Below the pieces are notes generated by a model. The model ran no database searches, had not been told where the DNA came from, and worked only from the letters and a program-made list of their open reading frames with translations. Source: Carnegiea gigantea (Eukaryota > Streptophyta > Magnoliopsida > Caryophyllales > Cactaceae). Taken from it: a DNA stretch of 64,000 nt. Positions 12,114 through 23,185 of the stretch are shown here, piece after piece. Position numbers and translations under genes: made by a program. Location of the stretch: positions 141,001-205,000 of the forward strand of contig JAKOGI010000327.1 of assembly GCA_029747015.1 (NCBI GenBank), given 5' to 3'. Each line of letters opens with the position of its first letter. Position 1 is the first letter of the stretch.

Positions 12114-12915
12114 TAGCCCGATTTGGCTAGTTAAATAACCTTAGAGGAGGTGAATAGGATGATGATGAAACTTACAAAATAATCATAATCAAATGCGGAA
12201 AAGTAAATGTGGACAAGCCATGACTATTTTTAATGAGGTTAGCCTCAACTATGCTTAGTCTCCACCTAGAGTTCCTTAACTCTAGGATTAACCAAATATT
12301 ATTATGAGGGATTACACAACTCTAGAGTGCCCTTACTCGTAGTTCCAAGCTACAAGTTGATACTAATAAGTCCTTAGTAGAGTTGACCCTTCAACTCTAA
12401 TATCCCACCCAATTACAATTTGAACAATATAACTCAATAAATTAAGTGAACAAGAGAATGATATTTGCAAGTATGGCTCTTAATTCTTGCTCTTTGCTTG
12501 TGTTCTATTTTCCCATCTTTCTCAGCTGTCAAGATGGTTCAATATTTATAGCCAAGGATAATATAGCCTTTGGTAAATAGTCCTTGCCACCAAATCAGGA
12601 AATAGTATCTTCACCTGATTTCAAGGCCTTGAAAAATAGTTCAAGCCCTTGAACATTCTACAGTTTTAGGAAATCTAGCCAGCAACAGTTAAGTTCTTGA
12701 TTTCCATAAATGATCATAAAATCTTACCAAATCAAGTATCAAGCACGAAATTTTACCATATCAATCCATGATCCCTAAAATCTTGTTAAGCAAATATATC
12801 AAGACACATTAAAATCTTGTTATGCATATATCCCTAATAATGTGGCATATACTATCTCATAATCTCATAATCAAATTTGAATTACAAAATATAATATCAT
12901 AAAGTTCACATATTC
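12114..12915 (-). repeat. Copia 3' LTR (left copy)
   Basis: It aligns over nearly its whole length with 15559-16356, starting at the shared CCGATTTGGCTAGTTAAAT and ending near the shared ATAATCAAATTTGAAT. Internal shared landmarks include GAGTTGACCCTTCAACTCTA and a TTTATAG element. Differences are scattered substitutions and small indels, so the two LTRs have diverged for some time. Confidence 0.65.
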
Positions 12916-15045
12916 AAATTTGAATACTAAACTGTCTCAAAGATATTATGATACCTTAAATAAAATCAATTATGTAATATTTGCTTCCCAATATCCACTT
13001 AGAATTATAACTTATTTAAATAATAGTAACACTAAGGTAGGTTCAAATATAACATTATAAGTATACCAATAGACTAACCCCTTTTTGCCTTTCATCAAAA
13101 CATATTAATAAAACACATTAAACTTAAGGAAGCTAATAATCTCCTCCTTTTTAATGAAAGACAAAACCAAATAAAAATAGATCTTATGAACTTACCTTTG
13201 TGTTTACAAAATAGATAAACTAGCTAACCCTAATCTTTCTTCCCCTTTTTGTATTTCATCAAAAAGGTTGCATAAGAAGGAGAAATCGAAAATCCATATG
13301 ATTTTATGATTCATAAAGTTAGTACCTTCATATTATCCAATAAGTGCATTAGTACTAACAAAGATGACTCCCCCTCAATTCATGACAAAACTCAATAAAA
13401 GCTCAAAAAAATATAGCCATGATAACATTTTGATATCCCATCACATAAATTAAACTAGCTAATCTTGATTACGCATAGAGTTAGCAAAGAGATGTCATGA
13501 CATATGAAAAATAAGCAAACAAGATATACAAAATGTGTCCCTTGTTTTTAAAGATATTTTAGATACAATGCAACCACAAATAGCAAATTAATACATACAA
13601 CTCCCCCTAGACACATCAATGGCATATAGAGATGCTCCCCCTCAACACAGCACTCATAAAAATGATATAGAGGAAGTATTAATATCAAGGTTAATAGCAC
13701 ATGCCAGCATACATTAACTTAATATTCCCATTAGGAGTATGTAGATGCAATGAGAGATTAACACATAAGAGCATTAATTCAACACTTCTTCCCCTTTCTA
13801 GAAAAAATAAAGATTATAGCAAAATAATATAAATTTTCCCTTATGGGGATAAACAATAATATTGATACAAACATTGGGTATAAAATTATGTGTAGCAATT
13901 TGGTATGATATTCAAAATATTAAGCAAGCATAATAATACGTCATATGCCATGAAAACATTAAGTATGATGGTTATTAATCATGCTTACCTTCCAAAGATA
14001 ACTAAACAAATTAGAATTCAAAAATTTAAAAGATTTTAATGTGTCTCAAATAAGAGTAAATCATGCAAAGATAATATCACCTTTCATTTAGTAATAATTC
14101 AAAATTTGATTTATATTCATGCTATTGAGATAGAAATTCAAGCCCTTGATTTTTTAGTTATTCATTGACAACAAGATATTAGCTTCTACCTTACTTACAA
14201 GGCCTTGAATTGTCTTTTAAGGCCTTCAACTCTGGGCACTAAACTCATTACCCATGATTTCAGCATCATTGGACTATAAAGCAATTTCCATGAGTAGTTG
14301 AATATTTCTTAAACTTATGTTTTATTCTCATTTGGATGCAACATGCCCTGTAAAACAAACTTATGTCTTTCCCAAAACACATTTAGAAAATTCGGGTCCA
14401 TAACCGTAAGTATTCATCATAATAGATGAGCTTGTTACTTTTGGTACCAAAATTTGTGTACTACTAGGAGTAGGACCATTTCTTTTCATAGAACAATGAG
14501 TTGAAATTGTCCTGTTTTGCAACAACAATTGCAAGTAATAGAAGTCTTACTTTTGTAGTAAGTTGATTTAACACAAAAGTTTTTATAATAATTCTTTTAA
14601 TTAAACGGATTCAAACCAATTCCTTCTTTGTTAAATGACGCTTTTTGTGTGCTAATAATTTTATTTAAATTCTCTTCTCCTTTTGAAATTTGAAGACAAT
14701 TTTTCTAAAATCAGCACACTTCACACTTGGAGCTCATCTTTTTCTTTTTCAAGAAGGACAAATTTCTCTTGAAAACTTTTTAAATCATTTGACGTTGAAT
14801 CATTTGATCTTTGAAATTCAACATTTTCTTGAGACAATTCAAAATTCATTTTCTTCGAATCTTTAATTTTAGAATGTGTCCTTCTTAACGTCTAATATAT
14901 AATATAGTAAGATTTTTATTAACTTACGTTTAGAATAATTATGAAGAGAATCATATACCTCATCTGAAATCTCATTTTCAATTTCCTTATCTTCTTCTTC
15001 ATCATCACTTGTGCATGCATCATCATCATCATTGTCACTTGCATC
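12916..15045 (-). other. Copia internal non-coding region
   Basis: No coding domain is recognised. On the minus strand the octamer AGGGGGAG recurs (plus-strand CTCCCCCT at 13369, 13601 and 13635), with similar purine runs near 13144 and 13250. Such purine runs resemble polypurine primers and are common near the 3' end of plant copia elements. The rest is AT-rich. Expected positions for integrase and reverse transcriptase are empty. Confidence 0.5.
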
Positions 15046-15480
15046 TCAATTTTCAACTTCTTCATTTGCCATTAGAGAAAAATGAGTACTCACTTTTTCG
15101 TCATTCAAGTTTCTAAGCATATTGTCCCTTCTTGGTGAATCAGGATTTTCTTCACTTGTTTCTTCGTATAGTAATGTGAGTTCTCCCCAAAGATTTTTAG
15201 CTATTTCACAATAGCAAGCATGGTTAAATATTTCATCATTTAGAGCATATTGCAAAATATATAAACCTCTAGAATTTTTCTTAAGCCTCTTATAGTAATC
15301 TTGAGTGTGTTCACTCTTTGTTTTGATAATGGTAGTTCCATCATCTCTTGTCCAGTTGGGTAGAGCCCTTCGAAATTATGTTCCAAAAATCAAAATCTAT
15401 GGATCCAATAAATGACTTCATCCTGCACTTCCAAAAAGAAAAATTAGTACCATCAAATATCAGAAGACAAATGATAGAAG
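15046..15480 (-). pseudogene. Copia gag fragment
   Basis: The open piece 15046-15255 encodes QYALNDEIFNHACYCEIAKN-LW, then EETSEENPDSPRRDNM and FSLMANEEVEN. These match the capsid (UBN2-type) segment of plant copia gag, where 'A-x-x-x-W' and a terminal 'FMAxEEE' are recurrent. Weaker upstream gag sequence continues to about 15480, including a stretch like 'VNTLKITI' in another frame. The protein would package element RNA. It is truncated, with no zinc knuckle, and ends in acidic codons near 15000. SIRE-like affinity is a guess. Confidence 0.55.
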
Positions 15481-15545
15481 CAATTAGTGAACAAGCCATG
15501 GATCAAGTTACAAATGGTTAAGTCTGAAGATAATAGCTCCTCCAT

Positions 15546-15553
15546 TGATACCA
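15546..15553 (-). promoter_or_regulatory. Copia primer-binding site
   Basis: The minus strand reads TGGTATCA a few bases inside the right-hand LTR, matching the first eight bases of the tRNA-Met complement used by most plant copia elements. The following bases (ATGGAGG) depart from the usual GAGC, so only the core is kept. It fixes the orientation of the element. Confidence 0.5.
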
Positions 15554-15558
15554 ATTAT

Positions 15559-16356
15559 TGATCCGATTTGGCTAGTTAAATCACCATAGAGGACGGTGAA
15601 TAGGGTGATAATCAAAGCTACAAAACAATCAAAATCAAATGTGGAAACGTAAATGTGGACAAGACACAAGTATTTTTTAATGAGATTAGCCTCAACCAGG
15701 CTTAGTCCCCGCCTAGAGTTTCCTAACTTTAGGATTAATCCAATTTTATTAGAAGGGATTGCACAAATCTAGAGTACACCTGTTCTAAGTTCCATGCTAC
15801 AAGTTGACACTTTAACAAGTCCTTGGTAGAGTTGACCCTTCAACTCTAATATCCCACCTAATTACAACTTGAATAATACAACTCAATAAATTAAGTGAAT
15901 CAGAGAATTACATTTGCAAGTATGGCTCTTAATCCTTGTTTTTTGCTTGTGTTGTATTTTTCCATCTTTCTCAGCCTTCAAGATGCTTCAATATTTATAG
16001 GCAAAGATAATTTAGCCTTTGGCAAGTAGCCGTTGCCACGAAATCATGAAATAGTATCTTGAACAGCTTTCAAAGCCTTAAAAAACAGCTCAAGCGCTTG
16101 AAGATTCTATAGTTTTACTAAATCTAGCCAGCAATAGTTGAATTCCTTATTTCCATAAATGATCCCTAAAATCTTACCAAATCAAGTATCAAGCACCTAA
16201 TTTTACCAAATCAATCCATGATCCCTAAAATCTTGTTAAGCAAATGCATCAAGGCAAACTAAAATCTTGTTAAGCATATATCCCTAATAATGTGGCATAT
16301 AGTATCTCACAATCTCATAATCAAATTTGAATCACAAAATATAATATTATAAAGAT
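15559..16356 (-). repeat. Copia 5' LTR (right copy)
   Basis: Direct repeat partner of 12114-12915. It begins TGATCCGATTTGGCTAG next to the primer site. The far end is placed where similarity fades after ATAATATTATAAAG, so it may be off by about 10 bases. Confidence 0.6.
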
Positions 16357-16858
16357 GACATATGTGCCCATTTGAAAGGGGGTCTTACATGTTTAACGAA
16401 GTCATGCAATGCATTCCTAGAATTATAAACATTTGTAAACAAGTACTCTAGTTTCATGTAGTGCATTTGGTTTAGGAGTCGCTCTGTATGGCCATGTATG
16501 CCAACCATCTAATTAGTTAGTTATCCTTTTTAGCTGAAATTAGTTACGTTTTGGGATGTAAACTCTAATACTCCGGTTGTGTAAACTGTTGAGTTATATC
16601 TTTTATTTCTCCTTTATTAATGAACTATATTGTTTGACGTACTCCGAGTGAGTTGCTCATTGAGTTATGAACTCCGACGTATAGCCGTTGAGCTTATTAT
16701 AGAATGTTTTATGCTTTTGTTGATTGTAGGGGTTTATTGTAAGGCTTTTAGCCTGGGAATGGTCAGTTTTAGGAAAAACTCTGCCCGTTTTGCATCAGAA
16801 ATTAAGTAGAAATTAAGAAAACGTAACGCTCCTACCCATAGGGGCTGGGGGTGTTACA
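16357..16858 (+). repeat. LTR fragment ending TGTTACA
   Basis: The stretch ends AACGCTCCTACCC ... GGGGGTGTTACA, a form common at the 3' end of Ty3/gypsy LTRs, where complementary sequence precedes a terminal TGTTACA. It has a Pol II-like leader (TTGTGTAAACTG, TTTATTTCTCC). No primer site follows and its left part is missing against the copia LTR, so it is either a truncated solo LTR or a 3' LTR piece. Confidence 0.35.
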
Positions 16859-17080
16859 GAAGGATTTGTGTCATCTATTGATTTGGAGTTCCCCCCCTTT
16901 GAGCTCTAAAGGGGCTTTGCGTCTATCCCTCGAGAGGGGAACGGTAACCATAGTCTTGTTGTGCATCTATTCGTTAGCCCTTAATGGCTAAAAGTGTTCA
17001 TATGAAGGGTTTGGTAGTAAGACAAACGCTCTACCTACTATAGCCTACCACTACATCTATGGGCCCAGTGTGGCATAGCG

Positions 17081-17735
17081 TTTAACCAAATTGTTGTGCT
17101 TGATTAGATCCATTCCTTAGGGGGATAGGACGAATTAGATTGCAAGGCCAATGTTCTATCATTTCCATTGCTAACCATGGCATTCGTGGGTTAAGTTTGG
17201 ACACCAGGCGAATGAGTTGATCCTTCCATCAGCTTATTGTTTAACCAAACTATCATGCATGGTTAGACACCTACCTTGATGGGGTAGGACGAGTTCCATT
17301 GTAAGGTCAATGTCCTATCATTTCCATTGCCAACCATGGCATTCATGGGTTTAGTTCGAACACCAAGGAACGAGCTGATCCTTGCATCAATGTATCATTT
17401 AACTAAACTATCGCGCTTGGTTAGACCCCTCCCTTGAGGGGGTAGGATGAGTTCGGTTGAAAGGCTGACATCCTATCATTTTCATTGCATTTATAGGTTA
17501 AGTTCTGACACCAGCCGAGCGAGCTGATCCTTACGTCAGCGCATCATTTGACCAAACTATTGCGCGTGGTTAGACCCCTCCCTAGAGGAGGTAGGATGAG
17601 TTTGAATGCATGGTCGGTGGCTTATCATTCCCATTGCCTACTGTAGCATTCATGGGCTATATTTGGACATCGGCAAAATGAGCTAATCCTTACATCAACA
17701 TATCATTCAACCAAACTATCACACTTGATTAGACC
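17081..17735 (+). repeat. Tandem repeat of about 157 bp (left part)
   Basis: Units start at TTTAACCAAAC-like sequence at 17081, 17240, 17398, 17547 and 17706, giving periods of 159, 158, 149 and 159 bp. Shared landmarks are TTAGACCCCTCCC, GGTAGGA, TATCATT-CCATTGC, CATGGCATTCATGGG, GAGCTGATCCTT and RCATCAK. The last unit stops after 30 bases at the chromovirus insertion and resumes at 38863. No coding potential is evident. Confidence 0.8.
17731..17735 (+). repeat. Target-site duplication of the chromovirus, left
   Basis: AGACC immediately precedes the TG of the 5' LTR. The copy after the 3' LTR is GGACC (38863-38867), differing at the first base. Five bases is the usual length for Ty3/gypsy elements. 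Confidence 0.65.
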
Positions 17736-19390
17736 TGTAAAACCCCGAAAAATTTGATAGCTAAAATTTCCATTCTTATTAATTTTGTGGTTATGTCGGA
17801 CCGACCTTGAGAAAAAGGACTTGCTATGTATTCTTTTCTTTATTATAAATGTGGGCCCAATAGGATTTATTTAAAAATTATATTTTCTTTCATGGATTAT
17901 TTGGAAAGAATATTTTTTTTAAAGCAAGATTTCATGCAAGCCTATAAACCCCTTCCTTTTCTTTTAAACCCCTAAAACCCTAAAACCCTAAAACCCCTTA
18001 CCATTCATCTCTCTCTCTCTCTCTCTCTCTCTCCCCCCCCCTCTCACCTCCATACGCCGCCCTCCCATGCCGCCGGCCACTAGTTCAGCCACCATATGCC
18101 CTCCCCTTTCTTCAAGGTAATTACTTTTCCCTCCTTGTTTTCTTTTGGTAGATGCATGGAGATTCTACTTCCATGCATTCCTCTACGCAAGCAAGAGACT
18201 TGGATTGATTTTATGGCTTTAAATTATTGATTTGATATGTTTGTCTTCAAATTTAAATTTGGGGAGGCTTAAAAGGAACACCCTAGGTATCACTGTCAGG
18301 CCCCCGAATCTGACCCGACTTTAAAAATTCACCCAAATTTTTACGATAGTCCAAAAACCGTGAAACTTTCACAGTAGGTAGCTCTAGATGTGCTAAGTAC
18401 TAAGGTTTTTGAATCTCATGATTTGGATCTGTGTAGGCCAAGTTATGGCCGATTTACCAGAGGCTATCTGGAGGCGATGGTCTGGGGATAGATTGTAAAA
18501 ATTAGGATTTTTGAGGGCCTTACAGGCCAGTTATGGAGATTTGTGAATATGAAATTTGTAGAGCACGAAATTACCCTTCCAGAATGGGCTAGAACACTTG
18601 ATTTCAATATCGAGAACTCCAGATATGATCACTGGAAGTTAGGGTACTGAATCTGTCCAGGTCTGGTAGCAAGGGATAGTACGGTTCAGTGTCCTAAATT
18701 GGTCTAAAAGTAATGGAAAAATTTCCCGGGTCTAGAATTAGGCTAGAATCTGACCCTATATTGAGGAGAAGCTAAGAACAAATTTTTGGTTGCTCAGGTG
18801 AAGCTCAGTAGGCTGCTATAAGAGAACCGAGCTCGTTAGTTGAACGGAAATCAGGTAATAGTTTTGCCCTAACACCCCCCCGAATAGTTGGAAAGTAATG
18901 AATTTTGCTTAGCCTTGTTGAATGTATTTGTTTGAGGTTCGGGGATGTGTTTTCATGATGAAGTGTGTGCTATGATTTCCAGACTTGCGTTTCAGTTTTA
19001 TAAACATGGTTTATAGTTGCCTGAATGATTTATAGTGGTTTGAATGAGAACATGATTTATAATGTTTTGAAGGACTGTTGAAGGAGTCTGTACTGATTTG
19101 AACTGGAAATATGTAACTGCTGAGAGAATGATTTCTTTCTTTTTTTTAGGTTGTTAAAAAAAGGGGAATTTGAGATGTTTGAGTTGGGTCGGGTTTTGGA
19201 AACTAATTTGTGAGTAACTGAATAAAAAGGGCAGGTTGGAAGCTGGGCTCCTGTCGATTGAAGTCCAAGAGTCTTCCCCAGGTATAAGTGCATGCATGTG
19301 AGCGGCCACGAGTCACCTTAGGATGGGCGTGGGCCAGGATTATCGGTAACCGCCATATGGACGGTAGGCCAGGATTCAGTTTAGCGGCTG
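17736..19390 (+). repeat. Chromovirus 5' LTR, first part
   Basis: It begins TGTAAAACC and is collinear with the 3' LTR from 36623 up to GCGGCTG, where the inner element entered. It includes a telomere-like CCCTAAAA run (17966-17997), a CT microsatellite (18006-18035), and a pair of C-rich runs. Several short open frames in it have no domain and are ignored. Confidence 0.85.
19386..19390 (+). repeat. Target-site duplication of the inner element, left
   Basis: GGCTG precedes the inner LTR and is repeated exactly at 29781-29785 after it. Confidence 0.9.
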
Positions 19391-20991
19391 TGATAATTCA
19401 TATTTTATATGTAATTTTCTCCTTCATTTCACCAACTTTTGAGTCTTTGAAATATATTTTATGAGATAATAATGCCTATTTTATGTGATTTTTAGGTGGA
19501 AATAAAATAGAAGAATTTAGGCGGAGTTATTCAGTTCTACTCGGATATCTCATATGTGCAAAGCCTAGAGTACAAGCTCAGGAGGAAAAAGAAAAAAACC
19601 AACCAAAGCTTCATCACCGCCAGCCCAGCGCCGCGGCCCAGAATCTTGACCCAAATCTCCATATCAGCATCTCTCCTTCTCTCAGCCCTCTTCTCCCTCC
19701 GTCTGGGCCTGTTATGTTTGGCCCAGTTCACCTTCTCCCCCTTATCTCTCCACCCCTCCTTCCTGTGTGGGCTTAAGCTCGGTCGGCCCAAACGCTCCAC
19801 TAGTCCCACATTAGCCCAGCTGCTTCATCTTCATTTTTCCCACATAGCTTATTTTTAACCTAGTCAAATGCCATTAATCAAGATTAATTTTATACTTATG
19901 ACTACCCATAACCATGCATGTAACATCCCAAATTAATTGGAATTAATTTCCATTAATTTTGGGGATATCCTAGGGGTGGATTTTCCACTATAAAAGGGGC
20001 CATAGGGACACACACACACACATTCATCCACTCTCTTGCTCAAGCATCTTCTTATTTTTTCATCTTTCATTTTTCTAGAGAGAATCTTTGTAAGACAAGA
20101 TCATTTGAGTTGAGGGATTAAGAAGAAAATAAGCTTCACTAGCTATTTTTCTCTTCTCTTCTCATCTCATTTGTGAGTCAAATTTGAGAGTTTACACTAA
20201 GTTTCATAATTTTGTATAATTGAGTATAAGGTTTGGATATAGGAAGTGAAATATACCAATTTTAATGGTGTTTTCACTAACTATGGCCGGCTAAACTACT
20301 CATTCTAGGATTAGGATGGATCATTGGTAATAATATTATTTTGCTAATTTCTTATGGGACTATTTTTGTCTCTTTTGCATAATCTTGAGTTTACATTTGA
20401 TCATCATCTACTCATGCATTTTAACACTAATGTTCAATTATGTTGATGACACTAGTTTAATTTGCTATCGCAAATGAATATTAGACCTTGTAGGCTAATA
20501 TAGTGGTTATGTAATTGGGCTTAAAATTATAATTGTTTAAATTGAATAATTTATGCTAGAAATTAGATGAGTTATGTCTAGAAAGAATAATTCATGCTAA
20601 ACCACTAGATGAATTATGTCACTTTATAATTATAATTATCTTTTTAATTTATAACCTAATGTTTGTAACTTAGGTTGAACAAGAGACAAATTGAATCCCC
20701 ATTTGAAGTAGTAATCAATATTGACATCAAAGGTGAAATCCGAAGTCCTAGATTTTTCTCATATTTGAATTCTCTCTATTTTACGACTCACTTAGTCTTC
20801 TTTTGTTCCTTAAATTATATTGATAATCGAACTCATAAAATTGTGATTATTCTTTATAATCGGAAAGGTTAAGTTTAAGAATCACTATTGTTCCTCATGG
20901 GATCGACACCCTAATACTCGCTAGTCTACAATTAACCTTGTGCACTTGCAAGTAAAAAGAGTTTTAAAACTAGAACATAAAATCCACACTA
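19391..20991 (+). repeat. Inner element 5' LTR
   Basis: It begins TGATAATTCATATTT and ends CACACTA, the terminal CA being TA here and CA in the 3' copy. TATAAAAG at 19989-19996 is a good TATA box, followed 13 bases later by a CA microsatellite. Open frames of up to 100 codons within it are mirrored in the other LTR and have no domain. Confidence 0.9.
19989..19996 (+). promoter_or_regulatory. TATA box of inner 5' LTR
   Basis: CCACTATAAAAGGGGCC. The same sequence is kept in the 3' LTR at 28778-28785. Transcription would start about 30 bases on, near the CACACA run. Confidence 0.6.
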
Positions 20992-20997
20992 AGTTTT

Positions 20998-21015
20998 TGG
21001 CGCCGTTGCCGGGGA
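20998..21015 (+). promoter_or_regulatory. Inner element primer-binding site (tRNA-Asp)
   Basis: TGGCGCCGTTGCCGGGGA is the exact complement of the 3' end of plant tRNA-Asp(GTC), the usual primer of Athila/Tat elements. It lies six bases after the LTR. Confidence 0.9.
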
Positions 21016-21634
21016 ATGAATTGTGATTTTTGAATTTTCTTTTCCTTTTAATTTTTGATTTTTTTCCCTTCCCTACTAATCTAACCATTTTATTTATTTC
21101 TCCACCCCTCTCCTTTTTATTTTTATTGTTTCATTCTCCAATCCCTCCTAATCTAACCATTTTATTTTTATTCTTCCTGCTCCCTTCTAATCTAACTATT
21201 TTCCCTCTCCCTTCTAACCTAATCTTTTTTTTTTTAATTTTTGTCCCTTCCCCACTAATCTAACAACCTATTCTAACTTTTTTTCTTTTTTTTATTTTAT
21301 TTATTGCACCTAATCTAACAATCCCCTTCCCTTTTATTTCCTTTGTTCTTTCATTTTATTTTATTTAATTTATTTATTTTTTTCCCCTTCCCTTTTATCT
21401 TTCTTTTATTTTTATTTTATTTTTATTTTTCTCTTCTTATCTCTCTTTTCTTTTTTTTTCCTTCTTATTTCTATTTGGTGGTTGTTATTGTGGTGATTTT
21501 ATTCTTTTCTTTTTGTTGTTTGTTGGTATACGCTTGGTAGACGTTCTTTGTGCTTAGATCTTCAACCATATAATTCTGAAATTAAACACTTTCTTCGTGA
21601 GATAAGAGCTAAGAAATTAGAATCTAAGAACAAA
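21016..21634 (+). other. Pyrimidine-rich leader of the inner element
   Basis: About 500 bases of T and C runs between primer site and gag. The decamer CTAATCTAAC occurs exactly at 21076, 21148, 21187, 21255 and 21310, mostly next to CATTTTATTT or CCCTTCC, so the leader seems to have grown by short duplications. The open frames at 21030-21540 encode Phe/Leu/Ser low-complexity strings and are not genes. Confidence 0.6.
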
Positions 21635-23185
21635 ATGGCTGAAGAACAACCAACCCTACCACCTAAGCAGCTTAAGGAATATTTCACTCCCACCACTTAT
21701 GACTCACCAACAAGATCACGTATGCCCACTGTTACGGTGCCATTTGAGATTAAACATTCTCTTATCCAAATGCTTCTGTCGTTTTATGGGCTAGACTCTG
21801 AAAATTCTTTCAAGCATATTGATGCATTCTTAGAGATTTGCTCTACTGTGTTTTTAAATAATATCTCTGATGATGCTCTTCGCTTGTAACTTTTTCTTTT
21901 TTCTTTAAAAGATAAAGCTAAAGCTTGGTTGGACACTAAGACCAATATCACCACTTGGGATCAATTGCAAAAAGAATTCTTGAAAAAGTTTTTCTCTATT
22001 GGTAAACCAACTGCCTTAAGACGTGCTATAACCACCTTCTCACAGAATAAAAATGAGCAATTGCATGAAACTTGGGAACGGTTTAAAGAATTGTTGCGAT
22101 ATTGTCCTCATCATGAGGTACCCACGTGGCAACTTGTCCAGAGTTTTTACTCTGGCTTAGATGAGCATAATAGGCAGATGCTTGATGCATCATGTGGTGG
22201 TAGTTTTTTGTACAAAACTCCTGAAGAAGCTTGGAAATTATTTGAACACTTGAGTGAAAATTCACACTTGCATGCTACTTCCTCACATTCTGATTTGCCT
22301 AGGTAATTAGGAAGTAAAGGGGGAATTTATGAGATTTCACATTCAATTGACCTTTCTAGTAAAGTTGATGCTTTAACTAAGAAATTTGATCAATTGTTGC
22401 ATATGAATAAAGTGTCTAATGCCCCTAATATGCAAGATGTGTGTTCGATTTGTGCTAGTTCCATGCATGCTTCTATTGATTGTCCGTGTATTGGTAAGTC
22501 TGACTGTATGACTGAACAAGTAAATGTTGCCCAAGGATTTCCTTCATCTAACAATCCTTATTCTAATACCTATAATCACGGTTGGAGGAATCATCCTAAT
22601 TTTTCATGGAGGTCTCAAAATGTTGAGAATCCTCAGACCCAGCCTAACAGACCTACCCCTCCTGGTTTTCAAAACCAGAGATATGCTCCTCCCTCTTCCC
22701 ATCAAGCTCTATCTGGGAGCTCTGATATAGACAAGGTAATTTCTGCCCTTGGAACCTTGACCTCTGTTGTGCAAAATGTTGATTCTAAGGTCCAAGGCAT
22801 TGAGTCTAAAATGCATATAGTTGACCCTCACTCACAATCTATAGCTAAATTAGAAACCCAACTTGGGCAACTAGCCATAGCTGTAGGTAAAAGAGAAGAA
22901 GGAAAACTTCCGAGTCACCCCATCCAGAACCCTAAAGGCCAACAATTTGAACAATTGAAAGCTGTAATGATTCTTAGGAGTGGTAAAGAAGTAGACAATC
23001 AGGTGAGTGAGAAGAAATATGATGAAGATGAAGGACTTAAGACCATGAAGAGTGACCTTGAGATTGAAAAAGAGAATGACCTATCCCCCTCTCCTGTTGT
23101 GTCTGACCCCATTGTGACATATGAGCTAAGGGTTCCTTACCCTCAAGCTTTGGATGCTCCATTCCCTTCTAAGAAAGACAAGTAA
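21635..23185 (+). pseudogene. Inner element gag
   Basis: ATG at 21635 starts MAEEQPTLPPKQLKEYFTP, in the same frame as pol. The capsid domain includes PFEIKHSLIQMLLSFYGL, FLEICSTV, KDKAKAWL, ITTWDQLQKEFLKKFF, LHETWERFKELLRYCPHHEVP and QSFYSGL, the hallmarks of Athila/Tat Retrotrans_gag. A reduced knuckle follows (VCSICASSMHASIDCPC, C-x2-C-x6-H-x3-C-like), then a Pro/Asn/Gln-rich stretch and a coiled segment (SIAKLETQLGQLA). In-frame stops are TAA at 21887, 22304 and 23183; no frameshift. It would form the capsid. The TTG-initiated extension to 21548 is less likely as a start. Confidence 0.85.

Larger units (their letters stand above)
12114..16356 (-). mobile_element. Gag-only Ty1/copia derivative with two LTRs
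   Basis: Two direct repeats of roughly 800 bp (12114 to about 12915 and 15559 to about 16356) enclose 2.6 kb of internal DNA. The minus-strand order is 5' LTR on the right, primer site, gag fragment, long non-coding stretch, 3' LTR on the left. No protease, integrase, reverse transcriptase or RNase H motif is visible, so it would depend on another element. LTR ends and the target duplication are uncertain. The left LTR abuts the LINE fragment. Confidence 0.6.

Noticed and set aside
17081..17735. CRISPR-like array
   Set aside because: Units of about 157 bp repeat over their whole length with no short-repeat/unique-spacer pattern, and the DNA is plant nuclear.
19537..19858. Two overlapping open frames of 90-100 codons on opposite strands, repeated at 28325-28646
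   Set aside because: They lie in the U3 part of both LTRs of the inner element. The pair is explained by LTR duplication and neither has a domain.
21030..21540. Phe/Leu-rich open frames that look like membrane proteins
   Set aside because: They are translations of a T/C-rich tract in the leader and have low-complexity composition.
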